Part shown: in pieces, positions 35,532 through 45,207 of the stretch
Position numbering within the stretch: position 1 is the stretch's first letter
Layout of the letters: every line of letters begins with the position of its first letter
Source: Burkholderia sp. PAMC 26561
GTDB taxonomy: Bacteria > Pseudomonadota > Gammaproteobacteria > Burkholderiales > Burkholderiaceae
Reading direction: 5' to 3'
Length of the DNA stretch: 64,000 bases
Assembly: GCF_001557535.2 (NCBI RefSeq)
Contig: NZ_CP014307.1
Location: forward strand, 248,001-312,000
Notes under the pieces: model-generated
What the model was told of the DNA's origin: nothing
What the model saw: the letters and a program-made list of their open reading frames with translations, nothing else
Databases searched by the model: none
Position numbers and translations under genes: made by a program

Positions 35532-37061
35532 CTAGCTGATCAGCACTTCATCGCTATAAGGCCCGGCCACGCTCGTCTGATTCCGGCCTGAGGCCTTCGC
35601 GCGATAAGCAGCGCGGTCAGCCGCCCTGATCAACGCGAGCGCATCGGCGATATCGTCTGCCTGCGTCGATGCAACCCCGATGCTCACCGTAATCATGCCG
35701 TGCTCGCTGCCCGTATGTTCAATCGAAAGCGCGTGCACGGCGCAATGAATCGCCGCAGCAACGAGCGTCGCGCCCTTGCTGTCCGTTTCCGGCAGCACCA
35801 CGACAAACTCTTCCCCGCCGAAACGCGCGGTGATATCGCCAGGACGCTGGCTGCTTTTCGCAATCGCCTGCGCGACAGCGGTCAGCGCGTCGTCGCCGGA
35901 CTGATGTCCGTAGGTATCGTTGTAACTTTTGAAGCGGTCGATATCCACGAATAGGATAGCCAGCGGTTCGCCCGAACGTTTCGACCTGTGCCATTCGAAC
36001 AGCAGACGTTCATCGAGATTGCGCCGGTTGCTCAGTCCGGTAAGTCCATCCACCCGTGTCATGTTGCGCAGACGCGCCTCGACTTCCAGCCGATGCTGAA
36101 ACTCGACCGATAACAGCCGCGCCGCCGACACCAGCCCGAAGACCAGCAGCAGTGTCACAACGCCGATGTACCACGCCCGGCTGTTCCAGTCCGCGAACAC
36201 GTAATGGCTCGTTGGCGCGATGATCACGATCATCTTGAGCTTCTCGAAGCGCCGGAAGTTGTAAAGCCGCTCGGTACCGTCCTTCGATACACCGAAGAAC
36301 GAGCTGACGCCCGTCGACTTGAACCGCTCAAAATTCTTGCGCCCGGCGAAGTTCTCGTCGACGCGGGTTCCGTCGTTGGGATAACGCAGGATCACATGGC
36401 CGTCGTCCTGAAGCAGCGTGATGATGCCGCCCGGCCCGACGCTTACGCCAGACAGCAGGTTCTTGAAGTAGTCCAGTCGGAACGCCGCGACGACCACGCC
36501 GGCGAACGATCCGTCGGGCCGATTGACGCGGCGGCTGAACATCAGATCGACTTCACCCGGAATCAGACGCGACTGCAGCGGCCGGCTGACATATAAGCCA
36601 ATGCCCGGATTGTCGCGGTGGATGGTGAACCAGACACGGTCGGCGAGATTGTTACCACGCGGCACGATACTCGACGAATCGACGATGATCTTTCCATGCG
36701 CATCGAGACACAGGAAAGAACCTATGTAGCGGCTTGCGCTAGCGGACCGGTCGAACAGCAACTCGTTGCGCAAACGCGGCGGCAACTGCATGACGTCCGC
36801 GTCTTCCGCGCCATCGACGGCAGCCTGGATCGAAAGATCCGTGAGTTCGGTGGTGTGCGTGATGTCGTGTTCCAGCACGCGCGCGAGGTTGTCGGCATTT
36901 TCGGTTGCACGAAGTGTCGCGTCGTTTCGCGCTTGCAGGAGAATCGCCATCGCAGAGACGAGCACGATGACCGAGAATGCAATGCTTCCAAGACTGATTG
37001 CGTTCGGGTGGCGCGCCAATGCCGCTCTTAGCCGAAAGAAAATGGTCGGTTTCTTTAACAT
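35532..37061 (-). CDS. Diguanylate cyclase with periplasmic Cache sensor
   Basis: 509 residues. A first membrane helix near residues 22-43 is followed by a periplasmic dCache-like domain (to about 285, with RPLQSRLIPGEVDLMFSRRV), a second helix (WYIGVVTLLLVFGLVSAA) and a GGDEF domain from about 340. The domain has VDGLTGLSNRRNLDE, FVDIDRFKSYNDTYGHQSGD and RFGGEEFVVVLPETD, so the active site is intact. It would make c-di-GMP in response to a periplasmic small molecule. No EAL domain. Confidence 0.9.
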   Translation of the reverse strand: MLKKPTIFFRLRAALARHPNAISLGSIAFSVIVLVSAMAILLQARNDATLRATENADNLARVLEHDITHTTELTDLSIQAAVDGAEDADVMQLPPRLRNELLFDRSASASRYIGSFLCLDAHGKIIVDSSSIVPRGNNLADRVWFTIHRDNPGIGLYVSRPLQSRLIPGEVDLMFSRRVNRPDGSFAGVVVAAFRLDYFKNLLSGVSVGPGGIITLLQDDGHVILRYPNDGTRVDENFAGRKNFERFKSTGVSSFFGVSKDGTERLYNFRRFEKLKMIVIIAPTSHYVFADWNSRAWYIGVVTLLLVFGLVSAARLLSVEFQHRLEVEARLRNMTRVDGLTGLSNRRNLDERLLFEWHRSKRSGEPLAILFVDIDRFKSYNDTYGHQSGDDALTAVAQAIAKSSQRPGDITARFGGEEFVVVLPETDSKGATLVAAAIHCAVHALSIEHTGSEHGMITVSIGVASTQADDIADALALIRAADRAAYRAKASGRNQTSVAGPYSDEVLIS

Positions 37062-37326
37062 TCGAAGGCTTCCAACGCTCGGGCGATGGTTTTCGGCATT
37101 TCACCATGACCTTTTTACATGCTTGGTGACCGGAATCGCCAGCGTTGCCGCCGGGGTTCCATCTTCCTTCAAAGCTGCGGTCTGCAAAGCGGGCATTCGG
37201 CGTTAGATTCCGCTAACTACAAGTGTGCACCCGCCGCACTTACACTGTAGGCTTATTTTAATGTTTTCCCGCTAAGCGCCTATTCTATTGCCATTACAGC
37301 ACCTTTAATCGCTCCATAAAGCGCAA

Positions 37327-37352
37327 AAGCCGTTCCCGCGAAGGAACGGCTT
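37327..37352 (-). terminator. Terminator of the His-rich peptide gene
   Basis: AAGCCGTTCC / GGAACGGCTT are perfect 10-bp arms around a six-base loop. Read on the minus strand the stem is followed by T-rich sequence (TTTTGCGC). It lies about 35 bp after the stop of the small His-rich gene. The rest of 37062-37384 holds nothing else I recognise. Confidence 0.65.
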
Positions 37353-37384
37353 ACCGGCGCCAGGCTTCTAGCAGGAAGCTCAGC

Positions 37385-37525
37385 TTAGTGGCATCGATTA
37401 ACCCAGTGGTGATGCACCTTCACCTTATGGCATTCGCGATGGTGATGATTATCAGCGGCAAACGCAGGAGCAACTGCGCAGAACGTCGATATCGCGACTG
37501 TAAGCGTGAGAGCGATCTTCTTCAT
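37385..37525 (-). CDS. Small histidine-rich exported peptide, 46 aa
   Basis: ATG 37525 (MKKIALTLTVAISTFCAVAPAFAAD) gives a textbook signal peptide with GGAAAAC before it. The mature part is only about 22 residues and is rich in His and Cys: DNHHHRECHKV then VHHHWVNRCH. It could bind copper, nickel or zinc in the periplasm. Upstream in-frame starts exist but are less likely. It has its own terminator. Confidence 0.65.
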   Translation of the reverse strand: MKKIALTLTVAISTFCAVAPAFAADNHHHRECHKVKVHHHWVNRCH

Positions 37526-37739
37526 AATGTTTTCCATAGAGTAACGGGGATTGGCAGTATGCCCGTACAAGCTTACGAATTTGAAAGTGTAAGCCTGACC
37601 CAGATGCCTGCCCGTGAACCGAAAGTGTTCACCATTTCTTAACCGCAAGCCGCGTTCCACTTCGCCGTGTTGTTTCGACTCCTGTCACGCCGCGTAATGC
37701 ATGTAAGCGGCGCCGCAACCAAGCGGACAGCAAGCGCTT

Positions 37740-37829
37740 TTAAACTGAAGGTGCGTCTTTTCCCAAAGACGTGTTGTGAGTGGTGTAAGTGACTGCAGCT
37801 TGGCCCATCGTGAGCGATGGGCTTTTTTT
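37740..37829 (+). ncRNA. Candidate small RNA with intrinsic terminator
   Basis: Two hairpins lie in a non-coding stretch. The first is CGTCTTT/AAAGACG (37754-37771, four-base loop) and the last is GCCCATCG/CGATGGGC (37803-37822, TGAG loop) followed by seven T. In between is about 30 unstructured bases. No open frame ends here, so the terminator needs its own transcript. The promoter and 5' end are not determined; the start given is a guess. Confidence 0.45.
37803..37829 (+). terminator. Intrinsic terminator
   Basis: An 8-bp GC-rich perfect stem with four-base loop followed by TTTTTTT, a canonical factor-independent terminator on the plus strand. It probably ends the candidate small RNA. Confidence 0.8.
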
Positions 37830-37993
37830 CATCCCGTCATCTTGCGAATCCCTCTATACGTTTGGATACCTGATCATTAACGAAGTAGCGTAGACAAGGT
37901 TGTGCGCGCATTCTCATTCACAATTGCACGGTCGGTTTCGAAGCTCGTTTCCCTGGCAATTTCTAGCAGCATGCGCCGCGCTATGCAGCTACC

Positions 37994-39388
37994 ATGACGG
38001 CGACACTTCTCTTGGTCGCCGTCGTGAATCCAGGTCCTCTCCAAAGCCGCCGTCGCTTGATACTCGCTTGCTTGTCGCTGTCTTGCGTATTGCCGGTGCC
38101 CATCACTGCTCACGCCATTGCGCCGTTATCAAGTCTCGACAAAAATCGCAAACGAGTCTTCGCTCATTACATGGTTGCATGGCCGCGGGGCGGACGACAG
38201 GCGAGCATCGAGTCGTATCGATCTGAAATGCGCGATGCACACGCACGCGGAATCGATGGCTTCGCGTTGAATTGCGGCGGCTGGCACCGAAGCGAACCGC
38301 AATACAAGCAACGTGTGATGAGCATGTATGAAGCGGCCGGGAGCCTTGATTTCGACTTCACGCTGTTTGTTTCCGCCGATGGCCACGCGCAGGACGAGAT
38401 CGACGATATAGTCGAAAGTACCCGCGACCTGAAAGCGCAATTACGTATGGATGGCAAACCGGTTCTTTCGGCTTACGCTGCCGGAGGCAAAGGATTCAGC
38501 AATGGCGCCGCGCTGATAGACCACGCCCGAAGGCTTGGTGCGTTCTTCGTGCCGCACTTTTTCCCCGAGAGCGGAGAGCGACTCATCACGCCCGTTGCAG
38601 CCGATCAAATTGTGCAGCGGCTAGGAACCGCCGATGGGTATTTCTACTTCGGAGCAGCAGGTTTGCCGGAGCTGATCGCGGATTCCGTCGAGTGTCTTGG
38701 CCCCGAACTGCGTGCACACGGCAAGCTCTTCATGGCGCCGGTGACGCCGTACTATCGCGGATTGCCTGCGGGCACGAATTATCGTGCGTTCGAGACGGAG
38801 GGTTTCTCGGGCATGGCAGCCGAATGGGAGGCGGCAATCGCATCGAATGCGTCGTGGGTGCAGATCGTGACGTGGAACGACTGGGCCGAGTCCACGTATG
38901 TGGCGCCGTTGCCCATGCCTGCCGGAGCTGCCGGCCGTGCTCATGTCTACGATGACCGCTTTGGGGAGTTGCCCTCGCACGCGGCTTACCTCGATGCCAG
39001 CGCCTATTACATTCAGTGGTTCAAGACCGGTAACCAACCGGCGATCTTGCGCGACCAGTTGTTTTATTTTTATCGGTTGAATCCGCCGGCTTCGGCTGCG
39101 GGCACGCCACCGCAGAGTCAAACGCCGCTCTCGACGCGTATCCACGTATCAGTGTTCCTGACAGCGCCCGCAACGCTGATCGTGCAATTGCCGGGCGCGG
39201 ATTCGGACAGGCAGATCGATGTCCACGTCGGAATCACCCATCTCAGCGTGGATTCACGCGCCGGCAGACCGCGCTTCGTGCTCAAACGTCAGGGAAAGAG
39301 GATCATCGATAAAAGCGGCGAACAGCCCATCACCGACGACGATTCCTCCGGCGCATACAACTATTTTTCGGGCAGCGCGCAGGCTTGA
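37994..39388 (+). CDS. GH71-like glycoside hydrolase (alpha-1,3-glucanase type)
   Basis: 464 residues. A hydrophobic stretch with ITAHA suggests export. The catalytic-domain pattern matches glycoside hydrolase family 71: KRVFAHYMVAWPRGGRQ, YRSEMRDAHARGIDGFALNCGGW, and VTWNDWAESTYVAPL near residue 300. That family is best known in fungi as mutanase, acting on alpha-1,3-glucan. The C-terminal 90 residues look like an added beta domain. Which Asp residues are catalytic is inferred. Substrate unproven. Confidence 0.75.
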   Translation: MTATLLLVAVVNPGPLQSRRRLILACLSLSCVLPVPITAHAIAPLSSLDKNRKRVFAHYMVAWPRGGRQASIESYRSEMRDAHARGIDGFALNCGGWHRSEPQYKQRVMSMYEAAGSLDFDFTLFVSADGHAQDEIDDIVESTRDLKAQLRMDGKPVLSAYAAGGKGFSNGAALIDHARRLGAFFVPHFFPESGERLITPVAADQIVQRLGTADGYFYFGAAGLPELIADSVECLGPELRAHGKLFMAPVTPYYRGLPAGTNYRAFETEGFSGMAAEWEAAIASNASWVQIVTWNDWAESTYVAPLPMPAGAAGRAHVYDDRFGELPSHAAYLDASAYYIQWFKTGNQPAILRDQLFYFYRLNPPASAAGTPPQSQTPLSTRIHVSVFLTAPATLIVQLPGADSDRQIDVHVGITHLSVDSRAGRPRFVLKRQGKRIIDKSGEQPITDDDSSGAYNYFSGSAQA

Positions 39389-39396
39389 ACAGCCGC

Positions 39397-39792
39397 TCAC
39401 GCAAGAAGATGGCAAACCGCTTCAACGCGATTACCCGCCGGGTCGCACAGGAACGCAGCGTAATATCCGGCATGGTAATCAGCGCGCAAACCGGGTTCAC
39501 CATCCGAGCGGCCCCCCGCAGCGAGCCCTGCAGCGTGAAACACATCGACCTGTTCGCGCGACGCAGCCTTGAAACACCAGTGGCGTTTCGAATCCGTTAC
39601 TTCTCCGTGATCGAGATACACCGCAAGATAAGTCGACGCCGCATCCTGCGGCGTGCAGCGCTCACCGTATCCCAGCGCGTGCGGCAGGTCATACACTTTC
39701 GCAGCGCTGAGGGCGTTCATGATGGCATCGTAGAAACGCCGGGCAGCGTCCATATCGGGCACGCCAATCGACACGTGATCAAGAAGCTGCAT
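39397..39792 (-). CDS. VOC-family (glyoxalase-like) protein
   Basis: 131 residues with one pair of beta-alpha-beta-beta-beta modules: LLDHVSIGVPDMDAARRFYDAI at the start and YYAAFLCDPAGNRVEAVCH at the end. H6 and the C-terminal E are the expected metal ligands. It could be an isomerase, dioxygenase or resistance protein; members of this superfamily cannot be told apart by motif. It lies 21 bp downstream of the pyrE-like gene on the same strand. Confidence 0.82.
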   Translation of the reverse strand: MQLLDHVSIGVPDMDAARRFYDAIMNALSAAKVYDLPHALGYGERCTPQDAASTYLAVYLDHGEVTDSKRHWCFKAASREQVDVFHAAGLAAGGRSDGEPGLRADYHAGYYAAFLCDPAGNRVEAVCHLLA

Positions 39793-39813
39793 AAGGAGTG
39801 TGCTGGAAAGAGC

Positions 39814-40326
39814 TTAAGCGCCTTCGATTTGCGAAAATGTGAAAAGCGACCTCAGTTCAATGCCGATGCCTTCCAGCATTTCCTTGCCGCCGCTTTCTCG
39901 ATCGATCACGCACAACGTCACCGAAACCGGCACACCGTCAGCGCGCAGCTTCGCGGTTGCATCGGCAATAGCACCACCGCTCGACACGATATCTTCCACC
40001 AGCACGAGCTTTTTCCCGGTCAGATCCGCACCTTCGGCGTACTTGCACGTGCCGTATTCCTTGGCTTCCTTGCGGATGTACGCCGCGGGCAGGCCGGTTG
40101 CCTGGCTCAGCATCGTCACGATCGGAATCCCGCCCATCTCGAGGCCACCAAGGATTTCCGTGCCGGGCGGGATCAACGGGACCATCGCCTCGGCGATCTC
40201 CTTGAGCAGGGACGGATCGGATTCGAAGCGATATTTATCGAAGTAGGTATTGCTGCGCTTGCCTGAGCGCAGCAGAAAATCGCCGCTCAGCTTGGACACT
40301 TCGCGGATTCGCTTGGCCGTGGACAT
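39814..40326 (-). CDS. pyrE: Orotate phosphoribosyltransferase-like protein
   Basis: 170 residues, shorter than E. coli PyrE. The type I fold is clear: SGDFLLRSGKRSNTYFDKYRF, GGLEMGGIPIVTMLSQATG, YIRKEAKEYGTCKYAEG and the PRPP loop KLVLVEDIVSSGGAIADA. Predicted reaction: orotate + PRPP to OMP. The short form may be an additional or specialised phosphoribosyltransferase, with the housekeeping pyrE elsewhere. It is followed by the VOC gene. Confidence 0.8.
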   Translation of the reverse strand: MSTAKRIREVSKLSGDFLLRSGKRSNTYFDKYRFESDPSLLKEIAEAMVPLIPPGTEILGGLEMGGIPIVTMLSQATGLPAAYIRKEAKEYGTCKYAEGADLTGKKLVLVEDIVSSGGAIADATAKLRADGVPVSVTLCVIDRESGGKEMLEGIGIELRSLFTFSQIEGA

Positions 40327-40558
40327 GGATGGATTCCTCTTACATTACCGGGGTGACATTTGTTTCGCGGTCGCAAATCTACGCGAAAAGTTGCGTTCGA
40401 GGAAGTGATTCCCTACAACTTCAGCAACGCCCGGCTGCGCGGAAGTGACCTGCCGATGCGCTGGATGCCTTGTCCATCAAGGCGCAGGGGCTTTTCGGGC
40501 CGCGGACTTCGTGCGACCTTACACTTGACGCCTCGTCCCTCGCGCGCAGGCACTTCAC

Positions 40559-41080
40559 ATGATCACGCTTCAAAAATCCATCGAAACTTACATTCGCGCG
40601 AAGGATGGCAACCGGCCGCATCTGATCGCCCAGGCGTTCGCCGCCGACGCCGAATTGACGATGAAAATCAATACCCGGGACATCGCGTTTCCGCCCGCCG
40701 TGAAGGGCGCGAAAGCCATTTCCGATGTGCTGGTCAGCGAATTCGCAGTGCGTTATGAGAACGTCTATACGTTTTGTATCGGTGAAAAACCACGCACCGA
40801 AACCACGTTCGCGTGCGACTGGCTTGTGTGCATGTCGGAGAAAGAGACAGGATCGGCGCGCGCCGGGTTCGGCCGGTACGAATGGACGGCCGATGATACC
40901 GGGCGCGTGCGGGCGCTGCGGATCACCATCGAAGAGATGATGAGCTTACCGCAAGAAACGGCCGAACCCATCCTCCAATGGGCGCAGGACTTGCCCTATC
41001 CATGGTGCCCGCGCGATCGACTTGCGGAAGGCGCACCGGAGATCGATGCGATCGCGCGGATCAGGGCTGCGCTCGCCTGA
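40559..41080 (+). CDS. NTF2-like (SnoaL-type) protein
   Basis: 173 residues. An N-terminal helix (SIETYIRAKDGNRPHLIAQAF) leads into a cone-shaped NTF2-like fold (ADAELTMKINTRD, FGRYEWTADD). Such folds serve as isomerases, dehydratases or binding proteins. No signal peptide. The gene is isolated, convergent with maeA, and the context gives no function. Confidence 0.65.
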   Translation: MITLQKSIETYIRAKDGNRPHLIAQAFAADAELTMKINTRDIAFPPAVKGAKAISDVLVSEFAVRYENVYTFCIGEKPRTETTFACDWLVCMSEKETGSARAGFGRYEWTADDTGRVRALRITIEEMMSLPQETAEPILQWAQDLPYPWCPRDRLAEGAPEIDAIARIRAALA

Positions 41081-41090
41081 TGCAGCCGGC

Positions 41091-42719
41091 CTAGAGCGTA
41101 TAAGCAGGCTTGTAAGCGCAATCGCGGATCATTGCGGTGATGTCGTCGGGTCGCGGAACGCGTGCGAGATCGTTATCGAAGATGCATTCGGCTACCCGCA
41201 CGGCCACATGCAGTGACGCCTCGAAGATCTTGCTTTGCGGCGGATAGATCAAACCGGTCGCAAGACTCGCGTCGGACACTTGCTCGGCGACCGCCTTCGC
41301 TGCGGCAATGAACATCTCATCGGTCACGCGGCTCGCCTGCGTGGCGAACACGGCCATACCGAGCGCCGGGAAAATATAGACGTTGTTGCCCTGCCCCGGC
41401 ACGAACGTCTTCCCCTCGATTTCCACCGGAGGAAACGGGCTTCCGCTTGCAAAGATGGCTCGGCCCGACGACCATTTGTAGGCTTCTTCCGCCGTGCACT
41501 CCGAGCGGGATGTGGGGTTGGAATACGGGAAGATGATCGGGCGTTCGTTGATTTCGGCCATTGCTTCGATCACGTGCTGATTGAAGAGCTTGGGCACTGT
41601 GCTCACACCGATGATGCCGGTCGGTTTCAGCGCCTTCACCGCGTCGGTGAAGGTGTCTACCGGCGCGTGATCGACGGCGAAGGGCTTCTGGAAATCAGCA
41701 AGGTCGGTGCGCGATTTCACCATGAGGCCGTTGACATCGAATAACGCATTGCGGGCGCGCGCTTCGTCTATGGTCAGCCCCTCCAGCACCATTGCCTGGC
41801 TGATCAATTCGGCAATGCCGGTCCCTGCCGAACCGCCGCCGAGGAACAGAAAACGCTGATCAACGAGCTTCTGCTTCGAGATATGCAGCGCGGCAAAGAT
41901 GCCCGCCAGCGCGACCGCAGCGGTGCCCTGGATGTCGTCGTTATAGGTGCAGATCTTGTCCTTGTAACGCGCAAGCAGCGGCACCGCATTGAAGTTCGCG
42001 AAGTCTTCCCATTGCACGCAGCACTGCGGATGCAACTCGAGCGCCGCTTCAACGAACTCGTTCACGAATGCATGATATTCGTCGCCACGCACGCGTTCCT
42101 GCCGCAAGCCGAGGTAAAGGGGGTCATCGAGCAGATCGCTGTTGTTCGTGCCGACATCGAGCATGACCGGCAGGCAATATTGCGGCGGCACGCCGGCGCA
42201 CGCGGTGTAAAGCGACAGCTTGCCAATAGGAATGCCCATGCCGCCCACTCCCAGATCGCCGAGTCCGAGGATGCGTTCACCATCCGTCACCACGATGAAC
42301 CGGACTTCTTTCTCCGGCCAGTTCTGAAGAAGCTCCTTCACGCGGCCGCGCGCCGAGATGGGCACATACATGCCGCGCGTCGCCCGGAAAATATGGTTGA
42401 ACTTCTGACAGGCCTCGCCGACGGTCGGCGTGTACACGAGCGGCATGAAGGTCGCCGGATCGGACATGATCGTGGCGTAGAACAGGGTCTCGTTTCTCGC
42501 CTGCAGATCGGAGAGGAGCAGGTACTTCTGGAGGTCATTGTCGAGCGCGGCGAGTTCCGTATGCGTGCGTGCCACCTGCAGTTCGAGCGAGCTTGATCCG
42601 GGCGGCAAGAGTCCCTCGAGGTGAAACTTGCGGCGCTCTTCCTCGGTGAATGCGGATCCTTTGTTAAGACGCGGATCGCGAAGGATGTCGCGGCCGGAAA
42701 GCTCGATCGGTTTCTGCAT
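41091..42719 (-). CDS. maeA: NAD-dependent malic enzyme
   Basis: 542 residues of the large-subunit type converting malate to pyruvate and CO2. Motifs: VYTPTVGEACQKFNHIFR, VVTDGERILGLGDLGVGGMG, TYNDDIQGTAAVALAG (metal and active site) and the dinucleotide loop FLFLGGGSAGTGIAELI. It lies 67 bp after the D-tartrate dehydratase remnant on the same strand. Malic enzymes of this type can also decarboxylate oxaloacetate, the product of tartrate dehydration, so the pair fits a C4-acid pathway. Confidence 0.95.
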   Translation of the reverse strand: MQKPIELSGRDILRDPRLNKGSAFTEEERRKFHLEGLLPPGSSSLELQVARTHTELAALDNDLQKYLLLSDLQARNETLFYATIMSDPATFMPLVYTPTVGEACQKFNHIFRATRGMYVPISARGRVKELLQNWPEKEVRFIVVTDGERILGLGDLGVGGMGIPIGKLSLYTACAGVPPQYCLPVMLDVGTNNSDLLDDPLYLGLRQERVRGDEYHAFVNEFVEAALELHPQCCVQWEDFANFNAVPLLARYKDKICTYNDDIQGTAAVALAGIFAALHISKQKLVDQRFLFLGGGSAGTGIAELISQAMVLEGLTIDEARARNALFDVNGLMVKSRTDLADFQKPFAVDHAPVDTFTDAVKALKPTGIIGVSTVPKLFNQHVIEAMAEINERPIIFPYSNPTSRSECTAEEAYKWSSGRAIFASGSPFPPVEIEGKTFVPGQGNNVYIFPALGMAVFATQASRVTDEMFIAAAKAVAEQVSDASLATGLIYPPQSKIFEASLHVAVRVAECIFDNDLARVPRPDDITAMIRDCAYKPAYTL

Positions 42720-42786
42720 TTCAGTCTCCTGGTGTTAGCTGTATGTGAATGGCCTCAACCCTTGAACCTGCGCTCAACCTGGGTGT

Positions 42787-43952
42787 TCAGGACGACAAGG
42801 CCTTCATGTGCGCATACAGATCGCTTTTCCCTTCAAAGCCTATACCCGGAAGTTCGGGCAAGGTCACATGACCATCGACTACTTTCACGCCGTCGGGAAA
42901 ACCCCCGAACGGCTGGAACAGGTCCGGATACGATTCGTTGCCACCGAGGCCAAGACCCGCTGCAATGTTCAGCGACATCTGATGGCCGCCATGCGGAATG
43001 CAGCGTGAACGGGACCAGCCATGTTGATGGAGCATGTCGAGCGTGCGCAGGTATTCGACGAGACCGTAGCTCAGCGCACAGTCGAATTGCAGGTAATCGC
43101 GGTCCGCGCGCATGCCGCCATAGCGGATCAGGTTACGCGCATCCTGCATGGAGAACAAATTCTCGCCCGTTGCCATCGGCTTGTCGTAGTAGTTCCGCAG
43201 GGTCGCCTGCAATTCGAAATCCAGCGGATCGCCGGCTTCTTCGTACCAGAAGAGATCGTATTGCGAGAGCGCCTTGGCGTACTGGATGGCCGTATCCAGA
43301 TCGAAGCGGCCGTTTGCATCGACGGCGAGTTTCTGTCCGTCCTGCAGCACGGACAGCACGGCATCGATCCGGCGCAGATCTTCGTCGAGCGATCCACCGC
43401 CTATCTTCTTCTTGACCACGGTATAACCCCGGTCAATGTAGCTGCGCATTTCGTCTTTCAGCTTGCTGTAATCCTGTCCGGGATAGTAATAACCGCCCGC
43501 GGCATAAACGAAGACCTTGCGATCCGGCGTGCCGTTGCCATAACGCTCGGCCAGCAACTGGAACGCGGCTTGCCTTCGATCTTCGCCACCGCATCCCACA
43601 CCGCCATGTCGATGGTGCCGATTGCTACGGACCGCTCACCATGGCCGCCCGGCTTTTCGTTGGTGAACATCGCGGCCCAGACCTTGTGTGGATCGAGGTT
43701 GTTACCCGTTGCATCGAGCAGCGAATCCGGATCGGCTTCTAGCACGCGGGGAATAAAACGCTCGCGCATCAGCTTGCCCTGGCCATAGCGTCCGTTCGAA
43801 TTGAACCCGTAGCCAATCACCGGTTTGCCGTCGCGCATCACGTCGGTGATCACGGCAACCAGACTCAGTGTCATCTTGCTGAAATCGATGTACGCATTCC
43901 GAATGGCTGAACTGATCGGAATGGTCAGCTCGCGAATTTCCACGATTTTCAT
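42787..43952 (-). pseudogene. tarD: D-tartrate dehydratase-like enolase-superfamily gene with frameshift
   Basis: The first frame, from 43952, runs to VWDAVAKIEGKP. The second frame continues from about 43570 with FQLLAERYGNGTPDRKVF to the stop at 42787. Joining the frames requires one extra base near 43570, so a single-base deletion breaks the gene. Joined, it is about 389 residues. Family residues are present: TVVKKKIGG (base Lys), AVDANGRFD, FWYEEAGDP, MATGENLFS and CIPHGGHQMSLN, which match D-tartrate dehydratase as I recall it. If real, the enzyme is lost; a sequencing error is possible. Confidence 0.82.
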
Positions 43953-44087
43953 GTGCCTGTCTCCTGAATGCGGGTCTAAGTTCGGGTGTAAGTGAGCGGT
44001 CTAGCACGTGCTTCAGCCGATAACCGAAGCTTACGCGCGCCCCGCCGCGTTACACTTCACCGGTACACATTTGATTATTCAGTTTAA

Positions 44088-44987
44088 GTGAAGAACGACG
44101 GCACCTCGGATCTCGAATTTTTCGTTCAGCTTGCACGCCTTGGCAGCTTGTCGGCGGCCGCGCGCGCGCTCGATCTGACGCCGCCGGCCGCAACACGCCG
44201 GCTTGCATTGATGGAACAACGCCTGGGAGTCAGGCTCGTGAATCGCACCACGCGCAGCACGAGCCTCACCGACGAAGGCGATACTTATTTGCGTCACGCC
44301 ATCCGCATTCTTGCTGCAACGCGGGAGATGGAAGACGCGGTATCGCGCAGCCGCGAAGCGCCGCGCGGCATCTTGCGTGTGAATGCATCGCTTGGATTTG
44401 GCCGCACGACCATCGCGCCGCTCGTCTCCGCGTTCGTGCAGCGCTATCCGCAAGTCGAAGTTCAGCTTGATGTGACGGACAGGCCTATCGATATCGTCGA
44501 GCAAGGGTTCGATCTCGCTATTCGCTTCGGCGCACTCCCCGATACGCGGCTCAACGCGCGCCGCATCATGTCGAACCGGCGCTTTCTGTGTGCATCGCCA
44601 GCGTATTTACAACGGCATGGCAATCCCACCGCACTCAGTGACCTCGGGCGCCACAGGACCATCCTGCATCGGCAGAACGACGATGCCTATGGCGTATGGC
44701 GCTTCACGCGCGATGGCGAGACGGTATCGGTGAAAGTGCCGGGCGGCTTGTCGAGCAACGACGGCGACATCGTCCTTGGATGGGCGCTCGACGGACACGG
44801 CATCTCCATCCGCTCCGAATGGGACCTCGCCAAGTACCTCGAAAGCGGACGCCTGAAAGTCGTGTTGCCTGAGTTTCTTCTGCCGCCAGCCGATCTGTTT
44901 GTCTACTATCCGAGCCGCCGCAACCAGCCGGCGCGCATTCGTGCGTTCATCGATTTCCTGGCAGAGCACTTTCGCACGTCCCAGTGA
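44088..44987 (+). CDS. LysR-family regulator
   Basis: 299 residues from a GTG start at 44088. The winged helix is DLEFFVQLARLGSLSAAARAL through RRLALMEQRLGVRLVNRTTRS, followed by a substrate-binding domain (RGILRVNASLGFGRTTIAPLVSAF). It resembles D-malate/tartrate regulators. It diverges from the tartrate dehydratase remnant 135 bp away and is its likely regulator. A GTGTAA at 43987-43992 and a TTACAC at 44050-44055 are loose half-sites in that gap. Confidence 0.88.
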   Translation: MKNDGTSDLEFFVQLARLGSLSAAARALDLTPPAATRRLALMEQRLGVRLVNRTTRSTSLTDEGDTYLRHAIRILAATREMEDAVSRSREAPRGILRVNASLGFGRTTIAPLVSAFVQRYPQVEVQLDVTDRPIDIVEQGFDLAIRFGALPDTRLNARRIMSNRRFLCASPAYLQRHGNPTALSDLGRHRTILHRQNDDAYGVWRFTRDGETVSVKVPGGLSSNDGDIVLGWALDGHGISIRSEWDLAKYLESGRLKVVLPEFLLPPADLFVYYPSRRNQPARIRAFIDFLAEHFRTSQ

Positions 44988-45207
44988 TCGCCGGACCATT
45001 GCCGCGAAAAAGGGCCGAAACTTAAGCGACGCTGAGTTTCAACTGCTTTATTGTTGCCGAAACAACAAATATCTTTCGACGAAACTATCGTTTGATTACG
45101 TCAATAGGGGGCCTAGACTGGTTTCATAGGTTGCGTATGCAGATGAACAAATTGATCTGCACCGCACTACTTGAAGCAGTCCAAGAACAGAACTCTGGAG
45201 GTTCATC

